Positions 7,748-16,294 of a stretch of DNA of 64,000 nucleotides are shown here, piece after piece (the first letter of the stretch is position 1; each line of letters starts with the position of its first letter). The DNA is from Actinoplanes aureus. Lineage in GTDB: Bacteria > Actinomycetota > Actinomycetes > Mycobacteriales > Micromonosporaceae. The position numbers and the translations under genes were made by a program. The notes under the pieces were generated by a model. The model ran no database searches. It was not told the origin of the DNA and saw only the letters and a program-made list of their open reading frames with translations. Location: contig NZ_JADQTO010000023.1 in assembly GCF_015704865.1 (NCBI RefSeq), forward strand, positions 1 through 64,000. Reading direction: 5' to 3'.

Positions 7748-8944
7748 GTCCGCCTCGATGCCGAGCACGGCCTGCTCGTCCGGCTTGTTGACCAGCACCT
7801 CGGTCAGGTAGGACTGCACCGCCGGAGCCATGCCGACGTCACGCCCGGCCTGCTCGGACAGCAGCCACTTGTGCTGGATGATCTGCGAGAAGATCTCCTG
7901 CGGCTCCAGCTTGCGGCGCAGGTTGGCCGGTACGGCCCGGACCACCGGTTCGAAGACCTCGGTGAGCCAGCGGTGCGCGGCCTGCTGCTCGTCGGTGAGG
8001 TGGCTCTCCGCCCGGTACGTGTCCAGATCGTTCAACAGCTGGCGAGCCTGGTTCTCCTCGGCGTCCAGGCCGGTCAGGCGCATCAGCCGCCGGGTGTGGT
8101 AGCCGGCGTCGACCACCTTGGGCCGCACCTTGTAACCGCCGTCCATGGTGGACATGGAGACCTCGGCGACGTCGAAGCCCATCTCGTTGAGCCGCCGGAT
8201 CCGCCGCTCGATGTGGTGCCGGGCGTCCTTCGCCACTTCCTGCTCGTACGTCACCTCGTGCCACAGCCGCTCGTACCGGGTCACGATGTCGTCGACCACC
8301 TTCAACGGGTCGATCGACTCGTGCAGCAGCTCGGCGGCCTGGAGGTCGAGGCACTCGCCGAAGATGTTCAGCCGCAGGATCTCGATGTCCTCGCTGCGCT
8401 GACCCTCGGAGAGTTTCGGGTAGAGGTTGCCGGTCTCGGCGTCCACCAGGTACGCGGCGAACGCGCCCGCATCCCGCCGGAACAGCGTGTTCGACAACGA
8501 GCAGTCACCCCACGAGAAACCGGTCAGATGCATCCGAACGACGAGCGCGGCGAGCGCGTCGAGCAGCCGGTTCATCGTCTCCGGGCGCAGCACCCGGGAG
8601 AACAGCGCCCGGTACGGCAGGGAGAACTGGAGATGCCGGGTGACCAGCACGGTCTCCAGCGGTTCGCCGTCCTCGGTCTGCCGGTCGGTGGCGATGGCGA
8701 TGGCCTGCACGGCCGGGAAGTCGATCCGCTCCAGGGCGCGGAGCAGGTCGTACTCCTTCTCGGCGATCCGTTCCCGGGTCTCCTTCATCGCGTAGACGGT
8801 GTCGTTCAGCCTGACGAACCGCACGACGTGCCGCGAGATGCCCTGCGGCAGTGCGACCAGGTGATCCGCCGGCCAGTCCTCGAGCGGAATGTGCCATGGC
8901 AGATCCAGCAACGCCGGGTCGATGAGGGCGGACGTGATGCGCAC
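7724..8944 (-). CDS. DUF4032 protein with kinase-like fold
   Basis: 406 residues. The N-terminal half resembles lipopolysaccharide-kinase-like/protein kinase folds: a lysine in VYAMKETRERIAEKEYDLLR, then MHLTGFSWGDCSLSNTLF in the position of a catalytic loop, and a metal-binding-like YLVDAETG. The C-terminal half is the DUF4032 domain (about 225-390) with MGFDVAEVSMSTMDGGYKVRPKVVDAGYH. These proteins are widespread in actinobacteria; their substrate is unknown to me. GTG 8944 is preferred because it gives the family N-terminus VRITSALIDP; upstream in-frame codons look non-coding. Confidence 0.8.
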   Translation of the reverse strand: MRITSALIDPALLDLPWHIPLEDWPADHLVALPQGISRHVVRFVRLNDTVYAMKETRERIAEKEYDLLRALERIDFPAVQAIAIATDRQTEDGEPLETVLVTRHLQFSLPYRALFSRVLRPETMNRLLDALAALVVRMHLTGFSWGDCSLSNTLFRRDAGAFAAYLVDAETGNLYPKLSEGQRSEDIEILRLNIFGECLDLQAAELLHESIDPLKVVDDIVTRYERLWHEVTYEQEVAKDARHHIERRIRRLNEMGFDVAEVSMSTMDGGYKVRPKVVDAGYHTRRLMRLTGLDAEENQARQLLNDLDTYRAESHLTDEQQAAHRWLTEVFEPVVRAVPANLRRKLEPQEIFSQIIQHKWLLSEQAGRDVGMAPAVQSYLTEVLVNKPDEQAVLGIEADSLSSGLV

Positions 8945-9035
8945 CGACCAAGTGTGCACTTTCGTGCGGCGCGTCGCGTCCGTACGTGGCTCGTTACACA
9001 GGTGCGAAACGGCCGACGAACCTAGCGGGAGTGGC

Positions 9036-10379
9036 ATGCGACGCAAGACAGGCATCGTCATCGGAACATGCGCCGCGGTGGCGCTGGTCGCAACGGCCGG
9101 CGCGGTGGCGAGGTCGCACACCGATGATCGTCCCGTCGGCACCTGGCACGAGGCGCCGGGCGTCGCGCGTACCCCGGTGGCGGTGCACGGGCAGTCGCCC
9201 GCCGCGACCACCGTGGTGCCCGAGGCGGGCCGTGCGCTCGAGAAAGCACCGGCCCGCAGCGCCGAGCCGTCCGAGACGCGCGCCGCCCAAAGGCCGGGCG
9301 ACGGCGACCGGCGGCTGGAATCGGCCCCGGCGACCCGGCGGCAGCGGATCGGTGAGCTGCTGCGGGTGGACCGGCTGCTCGGCTACCTGGTGGGGCCGTC
9401 GAAGGAGAGGTTCCGCTACCCCGGTGCCTCGTACGTGAAGTTGCACCTCGACCGGATGGCGCTGCTGCCCGGCGACTATGTGACCGTGTCGAACCCGGAA
9501 GGCACCGAGTCCTACCGGTACGACGCCGGCGACGCCGACGGCCGCTGGGCCATGTCGATCACCGGGGACACCGCGGTCCTCGAGGTGCATAGGGCGGTCA
9601 ACCCGCTCGGCCTCGGCTCGGTGCTCGGCAGTCTGGGCGTGCACGTCGACCGGATCGCCCGCGGGTTCAAGCGGAACGAGTCGGTGCCGGCCGGCCCGGG
9701 GCGGGAGGAGTCGGTCTGCGGAGCGGACACCTCCACCGATGCGGTCTGCTACCAGTCGAAGGACGCGGTGGCGTACACCAAGTCGAAGGCGATCTCCCGG
9801 CTGCTGATCAACGGGACCGAGCTGTGCACCGCGTGGCGGGCCGGCCCGAAGAACCGTCTGGTCACCAACAACCACTGCCTCACCACGTCCGACGAGGCAT
9901 ACGACACCGAGGTGTGGTTCAACTACCAGTGCGCCCGGTGCGGCGGGTACGACGTCTTCAAGCCGACCAAGGTCTGGGGCGACAAGGTGCTGGCCACCGA
10001 CCGGGTGCTGGACTACACGCTGTTCACCGTCGACGCGTTCACCTCGATCGAGAAGTTCGGCTATCTCACCCTCGACACCGCGCGCCCGGCCCGGGGGCAG
10101 GCGCTCTACGTGCCGCAGCACCCGGCCGGCGAGCCCACCCGGATCGCCGGCGGGCAGGGTGACCGGGCGGGCAACTGCGCGGTCGACAACCCCGACTACA
10201 CCGGGTATGCGACGCATTCCGACGTCTCGTACTTCTGTGACACCGCGGGCGGTTCGTCCGGTTCGCCGGTGCTGTCCCGTGCGACGAACAAGGTGGTGGC
10301 GCTGCACCACTTCGGTGGCTGCCCCAACTCCGGGGTGCGTGGGGACCTGCTCGCCAACCGGTTGCGCGCACACCTCTAG
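9036..10379 (+). CDS. secreted trypsin-like serine endopeptidase
   Basis: 447 residues with a Sec signal (MRRKTGIVIGTCAAVALVATAGAVA) and an Arg/Ala-rich propeptide-like region. The C-terminal peptidase domain carries the S1 triad: His280 in TNNHCLT, Asp326 in DYTLFTVD and Ser408 in GGSSGSPV. Paired cysteines (CxxC in YQCARCGGY, C in EESVCG and in HFGGCPNSG) suggest disulphides outside the cell. The GSSGSP serine loop and the Cys pattern resemble bacterial lysyl-endopeptidase relatives, but specificity cannot be read from sequence. ATG 9036 is preceded by GGGAGTGG. Confidence 0.88.
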   Translation: MRRKTGIVIGTCAAVALVATAGAVARSHTDDRPVGTWHEAPGVARTPVAVHGQSPAATTVVPEAGRALEKAPARSAEPSETRAAQRPGDGDRRLESAPATRRQRIGELLRVDRLLGYLVGPSKERFRYPGASYVKLHLDRMALLPGDYVTVSNPEGTESYRYDAGDADGRWAMSITGDTAVLEVHRAVNPLGLGSVLGSLGVHVDRIARGFKRNESVPAGPGREESVCGADTSTDAVCYQSKDAVAYTKSKAISRLLINGTELCTAWRAGPKNRLVTNNHCLTTSDEAYDTEVWFNYQCARCGGYDVFKPTKVWGDKVLATDRVLDYTLFTVDAFTSIEKFGYLTLDTARPARGQALYVPQHPAGEPTRIAGGQGDRAGNCAVDNPDYTGYATHSDVSYFCDTAGGSSGSPVLSRATNKVVALHHFGGCPNSGVRGDLLANRLRAHL

Positions 10380-10389
10380 CTTGTAAGGC

Positions 10390-11097
10390 GTGACCGAGAC
10401 GATCGCACGGACCCGTACCCGCGGCTGGTGGCTCGATGTGCTGGCGCTGGCCGGGTTCGTGGCGATCTCACTGGCGCTGGCGAACGGCGTCTTCCTCGGC
10501 TTCGACCAGTCGGTCGCCGACTGGGCCTTCGCGCACCAGCCGAAGCCGGCCTACTGGACCGCCCGGGTCCTCAACTACCTGGGCCAGGGCGGTCAGGTGC
10601 TGACCCCGGTCGCGCTGATCCTGACCGGCATCCTGGTGCACCGGACTCGGTCGGTGCGCGCGGTGCTGCCGTTCGCCGCCGCGTTCGTCCTGACCTACCT
10701 CACCATCGGCCCGGCGAAGATCTTCTTCGACCGGGCCGCGCCGCGGTTCAAGGGCCCGGAGAAGACGGTTCTCTTCAACCCGCACGCGTCGGGCGACCTC
10801 GCGATGAGCTATCCCTCGGGCCACATGGGCAACGTCCTTGTCTGGTACGCGGTGTTCGCCATCCTCATCACCGCCCTGCTGCGCCGGCAGCTGACCCGCT
10901 GGGAGTGGTTCAGCCTCCGGGTCCTGCCCGTGGTGATCGTCTTCGTGACGACCGTTTATCTGGGTTACCACTGGGTCACCGACTCGGTCGCCGGTGTGCT
11001 GCTCGGCCTGGTCCTGGCCCGCCTGCTCACCCGCATCCCCTACGACCGGATTCCCCTGCCCGGCCTTCGCGGTTGGTCACGCCCGGCAGGTCTCTGA
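10390..11097 (+). CDS. PAP2-family membrane phosphatase
   Basis: 235 residues with five to six hydrophobic helices and the three phosphatase motifs: K110 with RAAPR (115-119), PSGH at 142-145, and YLGYHWVTD with His194 and Asp198. Members dephosphorylate lipid phosphates such as phosphatidic acid, phosphatidylglycerophosphate or undecaprenyl pyrophosphate at the outer membrane face; which one is not determinable here. GTG start 11 bp after the protease stop, so the two may be co-transcribed. Confidence 0.88.
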   Translation: MTETIARTRTRGWWLDVLALAGFVAISLALANGVFLGFDQSVADWAFAHQPKPAYWTARVLNYLGQGGQVLTPVALILTGILVHRTRSVRAVLPFAAAFVLTYLTIGPAKIFFDRAAPRFKGPEKTVLFNPHASGDLAMSYPSGHMGNVLVWYAVFAILITALLRRQLTRWEWFSLRVLPVVIVFVTTVYLGYHWVTDSVAGVLLGLVLARLLTRIPYDRIPLPGLRGWSRPAGL

Positions 11098-11345
11098 AAA
11101 CCTTTCCGGGGGTACGGGCATGTCCGTTCCCGCCCTTTCCGACCGTCCCGCCTGCCCCGCGCGATCTTGCCGCCGCTCAAGGCCCCAACGCGCCCGCCGG
11201 GCTTAAGCGCGGCTCGCCAGCCCCCCGCGGTGCGTGGTCCGGGTCATGGGGCCGGCCTCGTGGGTGAGCCCGGCGCGGGCGCTGGGGCATTGAGTTGCAG
11301 GTGGTCGCGTGGGAGCCCGGGGTCGTCTGCGTAGGCGTACCGGAG
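11098..11345. other. intergenic, no feature recognised
   Basis: Lies between two convergent transcription units (PAP2 and nagA). It holds C-rich and G-rich tracts but no long hairpin with a T run and no open frame with normal codon bias. Confidence 0.5.
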
Positions 11346-12440
11346 CTAGATCTGCGCGCCTGCGCGGAGGACGTGCTTGAGTGAAAGGTCGGCCTTGAGC
11401 ACTGCGATGTCGGCCCTCAGGCCGGGCAGGAGTGAGCCGATCTGGCCGGAGAGGCCCAGCAGGCGGGCCGGCGTGGTTGCGGCCATCGCTACCGCCGTGA
11501 CCAGCGGGAGGCCGGCGGCTACCGCGTTGCGGAGCGCGACGTCCATGGTCAGCGTGCTGCCGGCGATGGCTCCGCCGTCGGCCAGGCGGGCCACCCGGTC
11601 GGCGACGATGACTGCCTGGCCGCCGAGTTCGTAGCGGCCGTCCGGCATGCCGGTGGCGTCCATCGCGTCGGTGACCAGGATCGAGCGGTCGGGGCCGGCG
11701 GTGCGGGCGGCGAAGGCAAGCATGCCGGGGTGCAGGTGGATGTTGTCGGCGATCAGCTCGACGGCGGCGGTCGTGGAGAGCAGGCCGACTACCGGGCCGG
11801 GTTCGCGGTGGTGCGGCGGGCGCATGCCGTTGAAGAGGTGGGTACCGACGGTCGCGCCGGCGGTCACACCGGCCTGGGTCTGGTCGAACGTGGCGTCGGT
11901 GTGCCCGATCGCCGCCAGCACGCCGTTCTCCCGCAGGTAGGTGATCGCCTCCAGCGCGCCGGGCAGCTCCGGCGCGACGGTCATCATGCGCACCGCGCCC
12001 TCGCCGATCTTGACCAGTTCGGCGAGTTCAGCGGGGATCGGGTCGCGCAGGTAGGCGGGGTTCTGGGCGCCGCAGCGGGCGCCGGACAGGTACGGGCCCT
12101 CGAAGTGGATGCCGGCGATGACGCCCTCGGCGACCAGGGGCTTGTACGCCTCGGTGGCCGAGCGCATCAGTTCGAACGGACTGCTCACCAGGCTGGCCAG
12201 CAGCGTCGTCGTGCCGTGACCCAGGTGGAAGGCGGCGGCACCGCGAGCGGCGTCCGCGTCACCGGTGGTGAAGGTGTGCCCGCCGCCGCCGTGGCAGTGC
12301 ACGTCCACGAAGCCGGGCACGATCACGTCGTCGCTGACGGCGAGGTCCGGCACGATCGCGGCGATCTCCGTCCCGTCGAGCTCGAGGTGACCGGGGATGA
12401 CCGCGGTGGGGGTGACGATGCGGCCGGAGATGCGCGTCAT
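11346..12440 (-). CDS. nagA: N-acetylglucosamine-6-phosphate deacetylase
   Basis: 364 residues of the amidohydrolase superfamily. Metal and active-site residues are in place: VDVHCHGGGG (H48, H50), HFEGPYLSG (E114), AIGHTDAT (H180), GTHLFNGM (H201) and VTDAMDATG (D258). It removes acetate from GlcNAc-6-phosphate to give glucosamine-6-phosphate. It is the last gene of a minus-strand operon, five bases behind nagK. Length is slightly short of the 380-residue average but all motifs are present. The ATG at 12440 follows the nagK stop closely and gives the family start. Confidence 0.93.
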   Translation of the reverse strand: MTRISGRIVTPTAVIPGHLELDGTEIAAIVPDLAVSDDVIVPGFVDVHCHGGGGHTFTTGDADAARGAAAFHLGHGTTTLLASLVSSPFELMRSATEAYKPLVAEGVIAGIHFEGPYLSGARCGAQNPAYLRDPIPAELAELVKIGEGAVRMMTVAPELPGALEAITYLRENGVLAAIGHTDATFDQTQAGVTAGATVGTHLFNGMRPPHHREPGPVVGLLSTTAAVELIADNIHLHPGMLAFAARTAGPDRSILVTDAMDATGMPDGRYELGGQAVIVADRVARLADGGAIAGSTLTMDVALRNAVAAGLPLVTAVAMAATTPARLLGLSGQIGSLLPGLRADIAVLKADLSLKHVLRAGAQI

Positions 12441-12445
12441 GTGCT

Positions 12446-13366
12446 TTATTCCTGGAGGGAGTCGAGAGCTAGCAGGGCGGCACCCAGGCAGCCGGCGGTG
12501 TCGCCGAGTTCGGCCCGGACGATCTCGGGGGTGCGGTGGAACGTGATGCCCTCGGCGACGGCCGCGCGTACCGGGCGCAGCAGGTCGTCGCCGGCCTCGG
12601 CGAGCCCGCCGCCGAGCACCACCACCTGGACGTCGTAGAGCGCCTGGGCGGTGAGCAGACCGGACGCGAGCGCCTCGGCCGCGTCCTGCCACACCCGGCC
12701 GGCCAGCTTCTCGCCGGCGGCGGCGCGGGTGGCCACGTCGAAGGCGGTGGCGTCGGCGATGCCGGAGAGCTCCGCGTAGCGCCGGCCGATCGACTTGGCC
12801 GAGGCCTCGGCCTCCAGGCAGCCGCGGGCGCCGCAGCCGCACAGCGCGCCGCCGGAGCGGACCACGACATGGCCGAGCTCGCCGGCGGCGCCGTGCGCGC
12901 CGGGGTAGCCGGCGCCGTCGATCACCAGACCGGCGGCGATGCCGGTGCCGATCGCGACGAAGAGCACGTGTCCGTGTCCGCGCCCGGCGCCCAGACGTGC
13001 CTCGGCGAGGGCGCCCACCCGGACGTCGTGACCGAGGGCGGCGGGCATGCCGAGCCGCTGAACGGCGAGATCGCGCAGGGGTACGTCGCGGAAGCCCACG
13101 TTCGCGGACCAGACCGCCACGCCGTTCAGCTCGTCGACCACCCCGGGGACGGCGATGCCGGTGGCGATCGGGGTGAGCCCGTCGGCGCGTGCCCGGCCGG
13201 CCAGTGACTCGGCGACGGCCAGGATGTTCTCGGCGACCGCCTCCGGGCCGCGGGCGGCCAGGGTGGGATGACGTTCCTCGTGGACGACGGTGCCTTCCGG
13301 CCGGACCAGAGCGCACTTCATCCCGGTGCCGCCTACATCGAGGGCGACGACTACCCGTTCGCTCAT
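12446..13366 (-). CDS. nagK: ROK-family N-acetylglucosamine kinase
   Basis: 306 residues. Phosphate-binding DVGGTGMK at 10-17, catalytic Asp114 in LGHDVRVGAL, the ROK zinc motif CGCGARGCLEA (C176, C178, C183) and ELGH with His166. ROK kinases phosphorylate glucose, GlcNAc or ManNAc; position between a SIS isomerase and nagA argues for GlcNAc kinase, making the substrate of NagA. A glucokinase role cannot be excluded from motifs alone. It overlaps the upstream SIS gene by ATGA, so the two are translationally coupled. Confidence 0.87.
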   Translation of the reverse strand: MSERVVVALDVGGTGMKCALVRPEGTVVHEERHPTLAARGPEAVAENILAVAESLAGRARADGLTPIATGIAVPGVVDELNGVAVWSANVGFRDVPLRDLAVQRLGMPAALGHDVRVGALAEARLGAGRGHGHVLFVAIGTGIAAGLVIDGAGYPGAHGAAGELGHVVVRSGGALCGCGARGCLEAEASAKSIGRRYAELSGIADATAFDVATRAAAGEKLAGRVWQDAAEALASGLLTAQALYDVQVVVLGGGLAEAGDDLLRPVRAAVAEGITFHRTPEIVRAELGDTAGCLGAALLALDSLQE

Positions 13367-14286
13367 GTCAGGACTACGGAACGGGTCAGGTTGCGCGGGT
13401 TGTCCGGGTCGAGTCCCTGCGTGGTCGCGAGCAGCACGGCGACCCGCTGGGCCAGGATCAGGTCGGCCATCGGGTCGAGCGGGGCCCGGCCGCCGACCCA
13501 GCGGCCCAGCGAGGCGTATCCGCCGTGGTGGCGGCTGTGCACGTACGCCGCTCCGGTCGCCTCCACCTCGTCGGCGAGCCCCTCCGGCACCTCACCGAAC
13601 GCCCACACCACGCGGCGCGGCCCGGCGATCGAGATCGGCCCGTGCCGGTAGTCCATGGCCGGATACGACTCGGTCCAGTAACCGGCCGTCTCCCGGCACT
13701 TCAGGGCGGCCTCCTCGGCGAGCCCGACGGTCCAGCCCCGGCCCAGGAAGGTGATCTGGTCGAAGAGTGCCGGGTGCACCGGCAGCGGCAGCCGTACGGC
13801 CACCTCGCCGTCCATCGCGATGGTCTCGATGTCGTGGCCGAGATGGGCGCGGAGCACCGCGAGCACGCTGGTGGCGAAGCGGGTCTGCACGACGGACTGT
13901 TCGTCGGCGAAGTCCAGCACGACGGTGTTGTCAGCGATCTCGGCGGCCGGCTGGGCGGCGTCGGCGGTGAGGACGGTGACCGGGGTGCGCTCACCGACGG
14001 TGCGCATGACGTCGACGACCTCGGTCGTGGTGCCCGAGCGGGTGATCGCGACGAGCCGGTCGTACCGGCGTCCGTACGGGAAGTCGGAGGCCTGGAACGC
14101 GTCGGTCTCGCCGTGTCCGGCCTGCTCACGCAGCACCGCGTACGACTTGGCCATGAACCAGGAGGTGCCGCAGCCGACGACCGCGACGCGTTCACCGCGC
14201 TCGGGCAGGCCCGGCGATCCGGCTAGCTTCGCGGCCTGGCGCCAGCACTCCGGCTGAGTGGCGATCTCCGCTTTTACATGGCTCAT
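13363..14286 (-). CDS. SIS-domain glucosamine-6-phosphate deaminase/isomerase-like
   Basis: 307 residues with two SIS domains: the first has VVGCGTSWFMAKSYA and ITRSGTTTEVVDVMR, the second TFLGRGWTVGLAEEAALK and DYRHGPISIAG. This is the isomerase half of GlmS without the glutaminase half, the AgaS/FrlB-type form. In the context of nagK and nagA it most likely deaminates and isomerises glucosamine-6-phosphate to fructose-6-phosphate, replacing NagB. First gene of the operon; ATG 14286 has GAGGA six bases upstream. Confidence 0.82.
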   Translation of the reverse strand: MSHVKAEIATQPECWRQAAKLAGSPGLPERGERVAVVGCGTSWFMAKSYAVLREQAGHGETDAFQASDFPYGRRYDRLVAITRSGTTTEVVDVMRTVGERTPVTVLTADAAQPAAEIADNTVVLDFADEQSVVQTRFATSVLAVLRAHLGHDIETIAMDGEVAVRLPLPVHPALFDQITFLGRGWTVGLAEEAALKCRETAGYWTESYPAMDYRHGPISIAGPRRVVWAFGEVPEGLADEVEATGAAYVHSRHHGGYASLGRWVGGRAPLDPMADLILAQRVAVLLATTQGLDPDNPRNLTRSVVLT

Positions 14287-14336
14287 GGCTGTTCCTCACC
14301 GGTAGTTGCTGCGCATTCGCGCTCGGTTCCCGGGTA

Positions 14337-14358
14337 TTTCGCGCGCTATTGTGCTCAC
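14337..14358. promoter_or_regulatory. candidate DeoR-type operator, copy 1
   Basis: TTTCGCGCGCTATTGTGCTC followed by AC; 19 of 22 bases match the second copy at 14422-14443. It lies in the divergent gap between the aminosugar operon and its presumed regulator, nearer the operon. Confidence 0.55.
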
Positions 14359-14421
14359 GATGCTGCCGCCGGGGCAAGTTGCCATCGCCCTTCGCGCATC
14401 GGGCCGCTTTGCTTCCGGGCC

Positions 14422-14443
14422 TTTCGCGCACTAATGTGCACAC
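14422..14443. promoter_or_regulatory. candidate DeoR-type operator, copy 2
   Basis: TTTCGCGCACTAATGTGCAC followed by AC. It contains the small palindrome GCAC-TAAT-GTGC. The distance to copy 1 is 85 bp, about eight helix turns, which would place two bound dimers on the same DNA face. It is 34 bp before the regulator's start codon. Confidence 0.55.
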
Positions 14444-14476
14444 ACTTATCATGGAACGTGCATCTGGGAGTGTCGG

Positions 14477-15262
14477 GTGGACCGGTACGCGCGGTGGAAT
14501 GCCCTGCTCGAGCTACTCACGGAGAGTGGCCGGGTAACGGTCGAGGAGGCCTCGGACCGGCTTGACGTGTCCCAGGCCACCATTCGCCGCGACTTCGACC
14601 AGCTCGCCCAGCAGCAGATGATCACGCGCACCCGGGGTGGTGCGGTCGCCAACGGAGTGTCGTACGACCTGCCCCTGCGGTACAAGAGCGCCAAGCACTC
14701 CGCCGAGAAGCAGCGCATCGGTGAGGCCGCCGCCCGCCTGGTCACCCCCGGTACGGTCGTCGGACTCAACGGCGGCACCACGATCACCGAGGTGGCCCGC
14801 GCGCTGGCGGTCCGGCCGGATCTGAACGTGAGCGGCGACGGTGCCCAGCTGACCGTGGTCACCAACGCCCTGAACATCGCCAACGAGCTGCTGGTCCGCT
14901 CCCGGATGAAGATCGTGGTGGCCGGCGGCGTGGTCCGCCCGCAGTCCTTCGAGGTGGTCGGCCCGCTCGGCGGTGCCCTGCTCAAGGAGGTCACCCTCGA
15001 CATCGTCCTGCTCGGCGTGGACGCGCTCGACGTCGAGCTGGGCGCGGCCTCCCACCACGAGGGCGAGGCCGCCATGAACAGCCTGATGGTGGCCCGGGCC
15101 AAGCGGGTCGTGGTGATCGCCGACTCGTCGAAGCTGGGCGGGCACGCCTTCGCCCGGATCTGCCCGATCACCAAGGTGGAGACCCTGGTGACCGACTCCG
15201 GAGCACCACCGTCGGTGGTCGCCGCCTTCCGGGAGGCCGGCGTAGAGGTGATCACCGCCTGA
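14477..15262 (+). CDS. DeoR-family transcriptional regulator of aminosugar genes
   Basis: 261 residues: N-terminal DeoR helix-turn-helix (VTVEEASDRLDVSQATIRRDFDQL, then the wing RTRGGAV) and a C-terminal sugar-phosphate sensor domain with GLNGGTTITEVARAL, KIVVAGGVVRPQSFEVVGPL and KRVVVIADSSKLG. Divergent from the SIS-nagK-nagA operon with two matching repeats between, so it very probably represses that operon and is released by a sugar phosphate such as glucosamine-6-phosphate. GTG start at 14477. Confidence 0.87.
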   Translation: MDRYARWNALLELLTESGRVTVEEASDRLDVSQATIRRDFDQLAQQQMITRTRGGAVANGVSYDLPLRYKSAKHSAEKQRIGEAAARLVTPGTVVGLNGGTTITEVARALAVRPDLNVSGDGAQLTVVTNALNIANELLVRSRMKIVVAGGVVRPQSFEVVGPLGGALLKEVTLDIVLLGVDALDVELGAASHHEGEAAMNSLMVARAKRVVVIADSSKLGGHAFARICPITKVETLVTDSGAPPSVVAAFREAGVEVITA

Positions 15263-15291
15263 GTGGGGTCCCGGTAGTGGCGTTCGTGACC

Positions 15292-15297
15292 TAGGGT
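15292..15297 (+). promoter_or_regulatory. -10 box TAGGGT, leaderless type
   Basis: Seven bases separate TAGGGT from the ATG at 15305, with no ribosome site between. Confidence 0.5.
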
Positions 15298-15304
15298 GCG
15301 GCGA

Positions 15305-16294
15305 ATGACCGCCGTACTCGAGATATCAGGGCTGCGGAAGACCTATCGCGGCCGCAAAGGTGTCCGGAACGCGCTGGACGGCTTCGACATGGTCGTCGAG
15401 GCCGGCCAGGTGCACGGATTCCTCGGCCCGAACGGTTCGGGCAAGACCACGACACTGCGTACGCTGCTCGGCCTGATCAAGCCCAATGAGGGCCGGATGT
15501 CGATCCTGGGCCGGGAGGTGCCGAAACACCTTCCGGAGGTGGCCCGTGAGGTCGGCGCGATCGTGGAGAGCCCACAGTTCTTCGGCAACTTCACCGCCGA
15601 GACCACGCTGTCGCTGCTGGCCGACGCCGGCGGGGTGAACCGCAACCGGGTCTACTCGGTGCTCGACCTGGTCGGGCTGCGGGACCGGTCCAAGGAGCGG
15701 GTGAAGACCTATTCGCTCGGCATGAAGCAGCGCCTCGCCGTCGCCTCGGCGCTGCTCAAGGAGCCGAAGCTGCTGATCCTGGACGAGCCGGCGAACGGCC
15801 TGGACCCGGGCGGCATCCGGGAGATGCGCACCCTGATGCGGGACCTGTCCGCAGCCGGCATGACAGTGCTGCTCTCCAGCCACATCCTCGGCGAGATCCA
15901 GCTGATCTGCGACTCGGTGACGATCATCTCGGCGGGCAAGCGGGTCACCTCCGGCTCGGTCGCCGAGGTGCTGGCCCGGCACAAGTCCGGCGCGGTCAAG
16001 GTGCGCCTGGAACCGGGCGTCGACATGATGGGCGCGGCGCAGATCCTGCGGGCGGCCGGTGCCGCGGTCACCCTGGACACCGATCACTTCACGGTCGGCA
16101 ACGCGAGCAACCCGGCGCAGATCACCAAACTGCTGGCGCAACAGGAGATTTACGTGACCGAGCTGACCCCGGTCGCCGCCGACCTGGAGGACGTCTTCCT
16201 CGAGCTGACCGGCACCGCGCCGGTCGAGGGGCAGAACCGCCAGGTCGACGAGACGGCGATGTCCGCGGCGGGCAAGGGTGGGTGGGGACAGTGA
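15305..16294 (+). CDS. ABC-2 type exporter ATPase
   Basis: 329 residues. Walker A GPNGSGKTT near residue 44, an ABC-2/DrrA-type signature YSLGMKQR, Walker B LLILDEPANGLDP and the switch histidine in LLSSHILGE. The C-terminal 100 residues are the extension typical of exporter ATPases. It powers the permease encoded next. The substrate (lipid, drug, antimicrobial peptide) cannot be told. ATG 15305 is set by the -10 box seven bases upstream. Confidence 0.88.
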   Translation: MTAVLEISGLRKTYRGRKGVRNALDGFDMVVEAGQVHGFLGPNGSGKTTTLRTLLGLIKPNEGRMSILGREVPKHLPEVAREVGAIVESPQFFGNFTAETTLSLLADAGGVNRNRVYSVLDLVGLRDRSKERVKTYSLGMKQRLAVASALLKEPKLLILDEPANGLDPGGIREMRTLMRDLSAAGMTVLLSSHILGEIQLICDSVTIISAGKRVTSGSVAEVLARHKSGAVKVRLEPGVDMMGAAQILRAAGAAVTLDTDHFTVGNASNPAQITKLLAQQEIYVTELTPVAADLEDVFLELTGTAPVEGQNRQVDETAMSAAGKGGWGQ

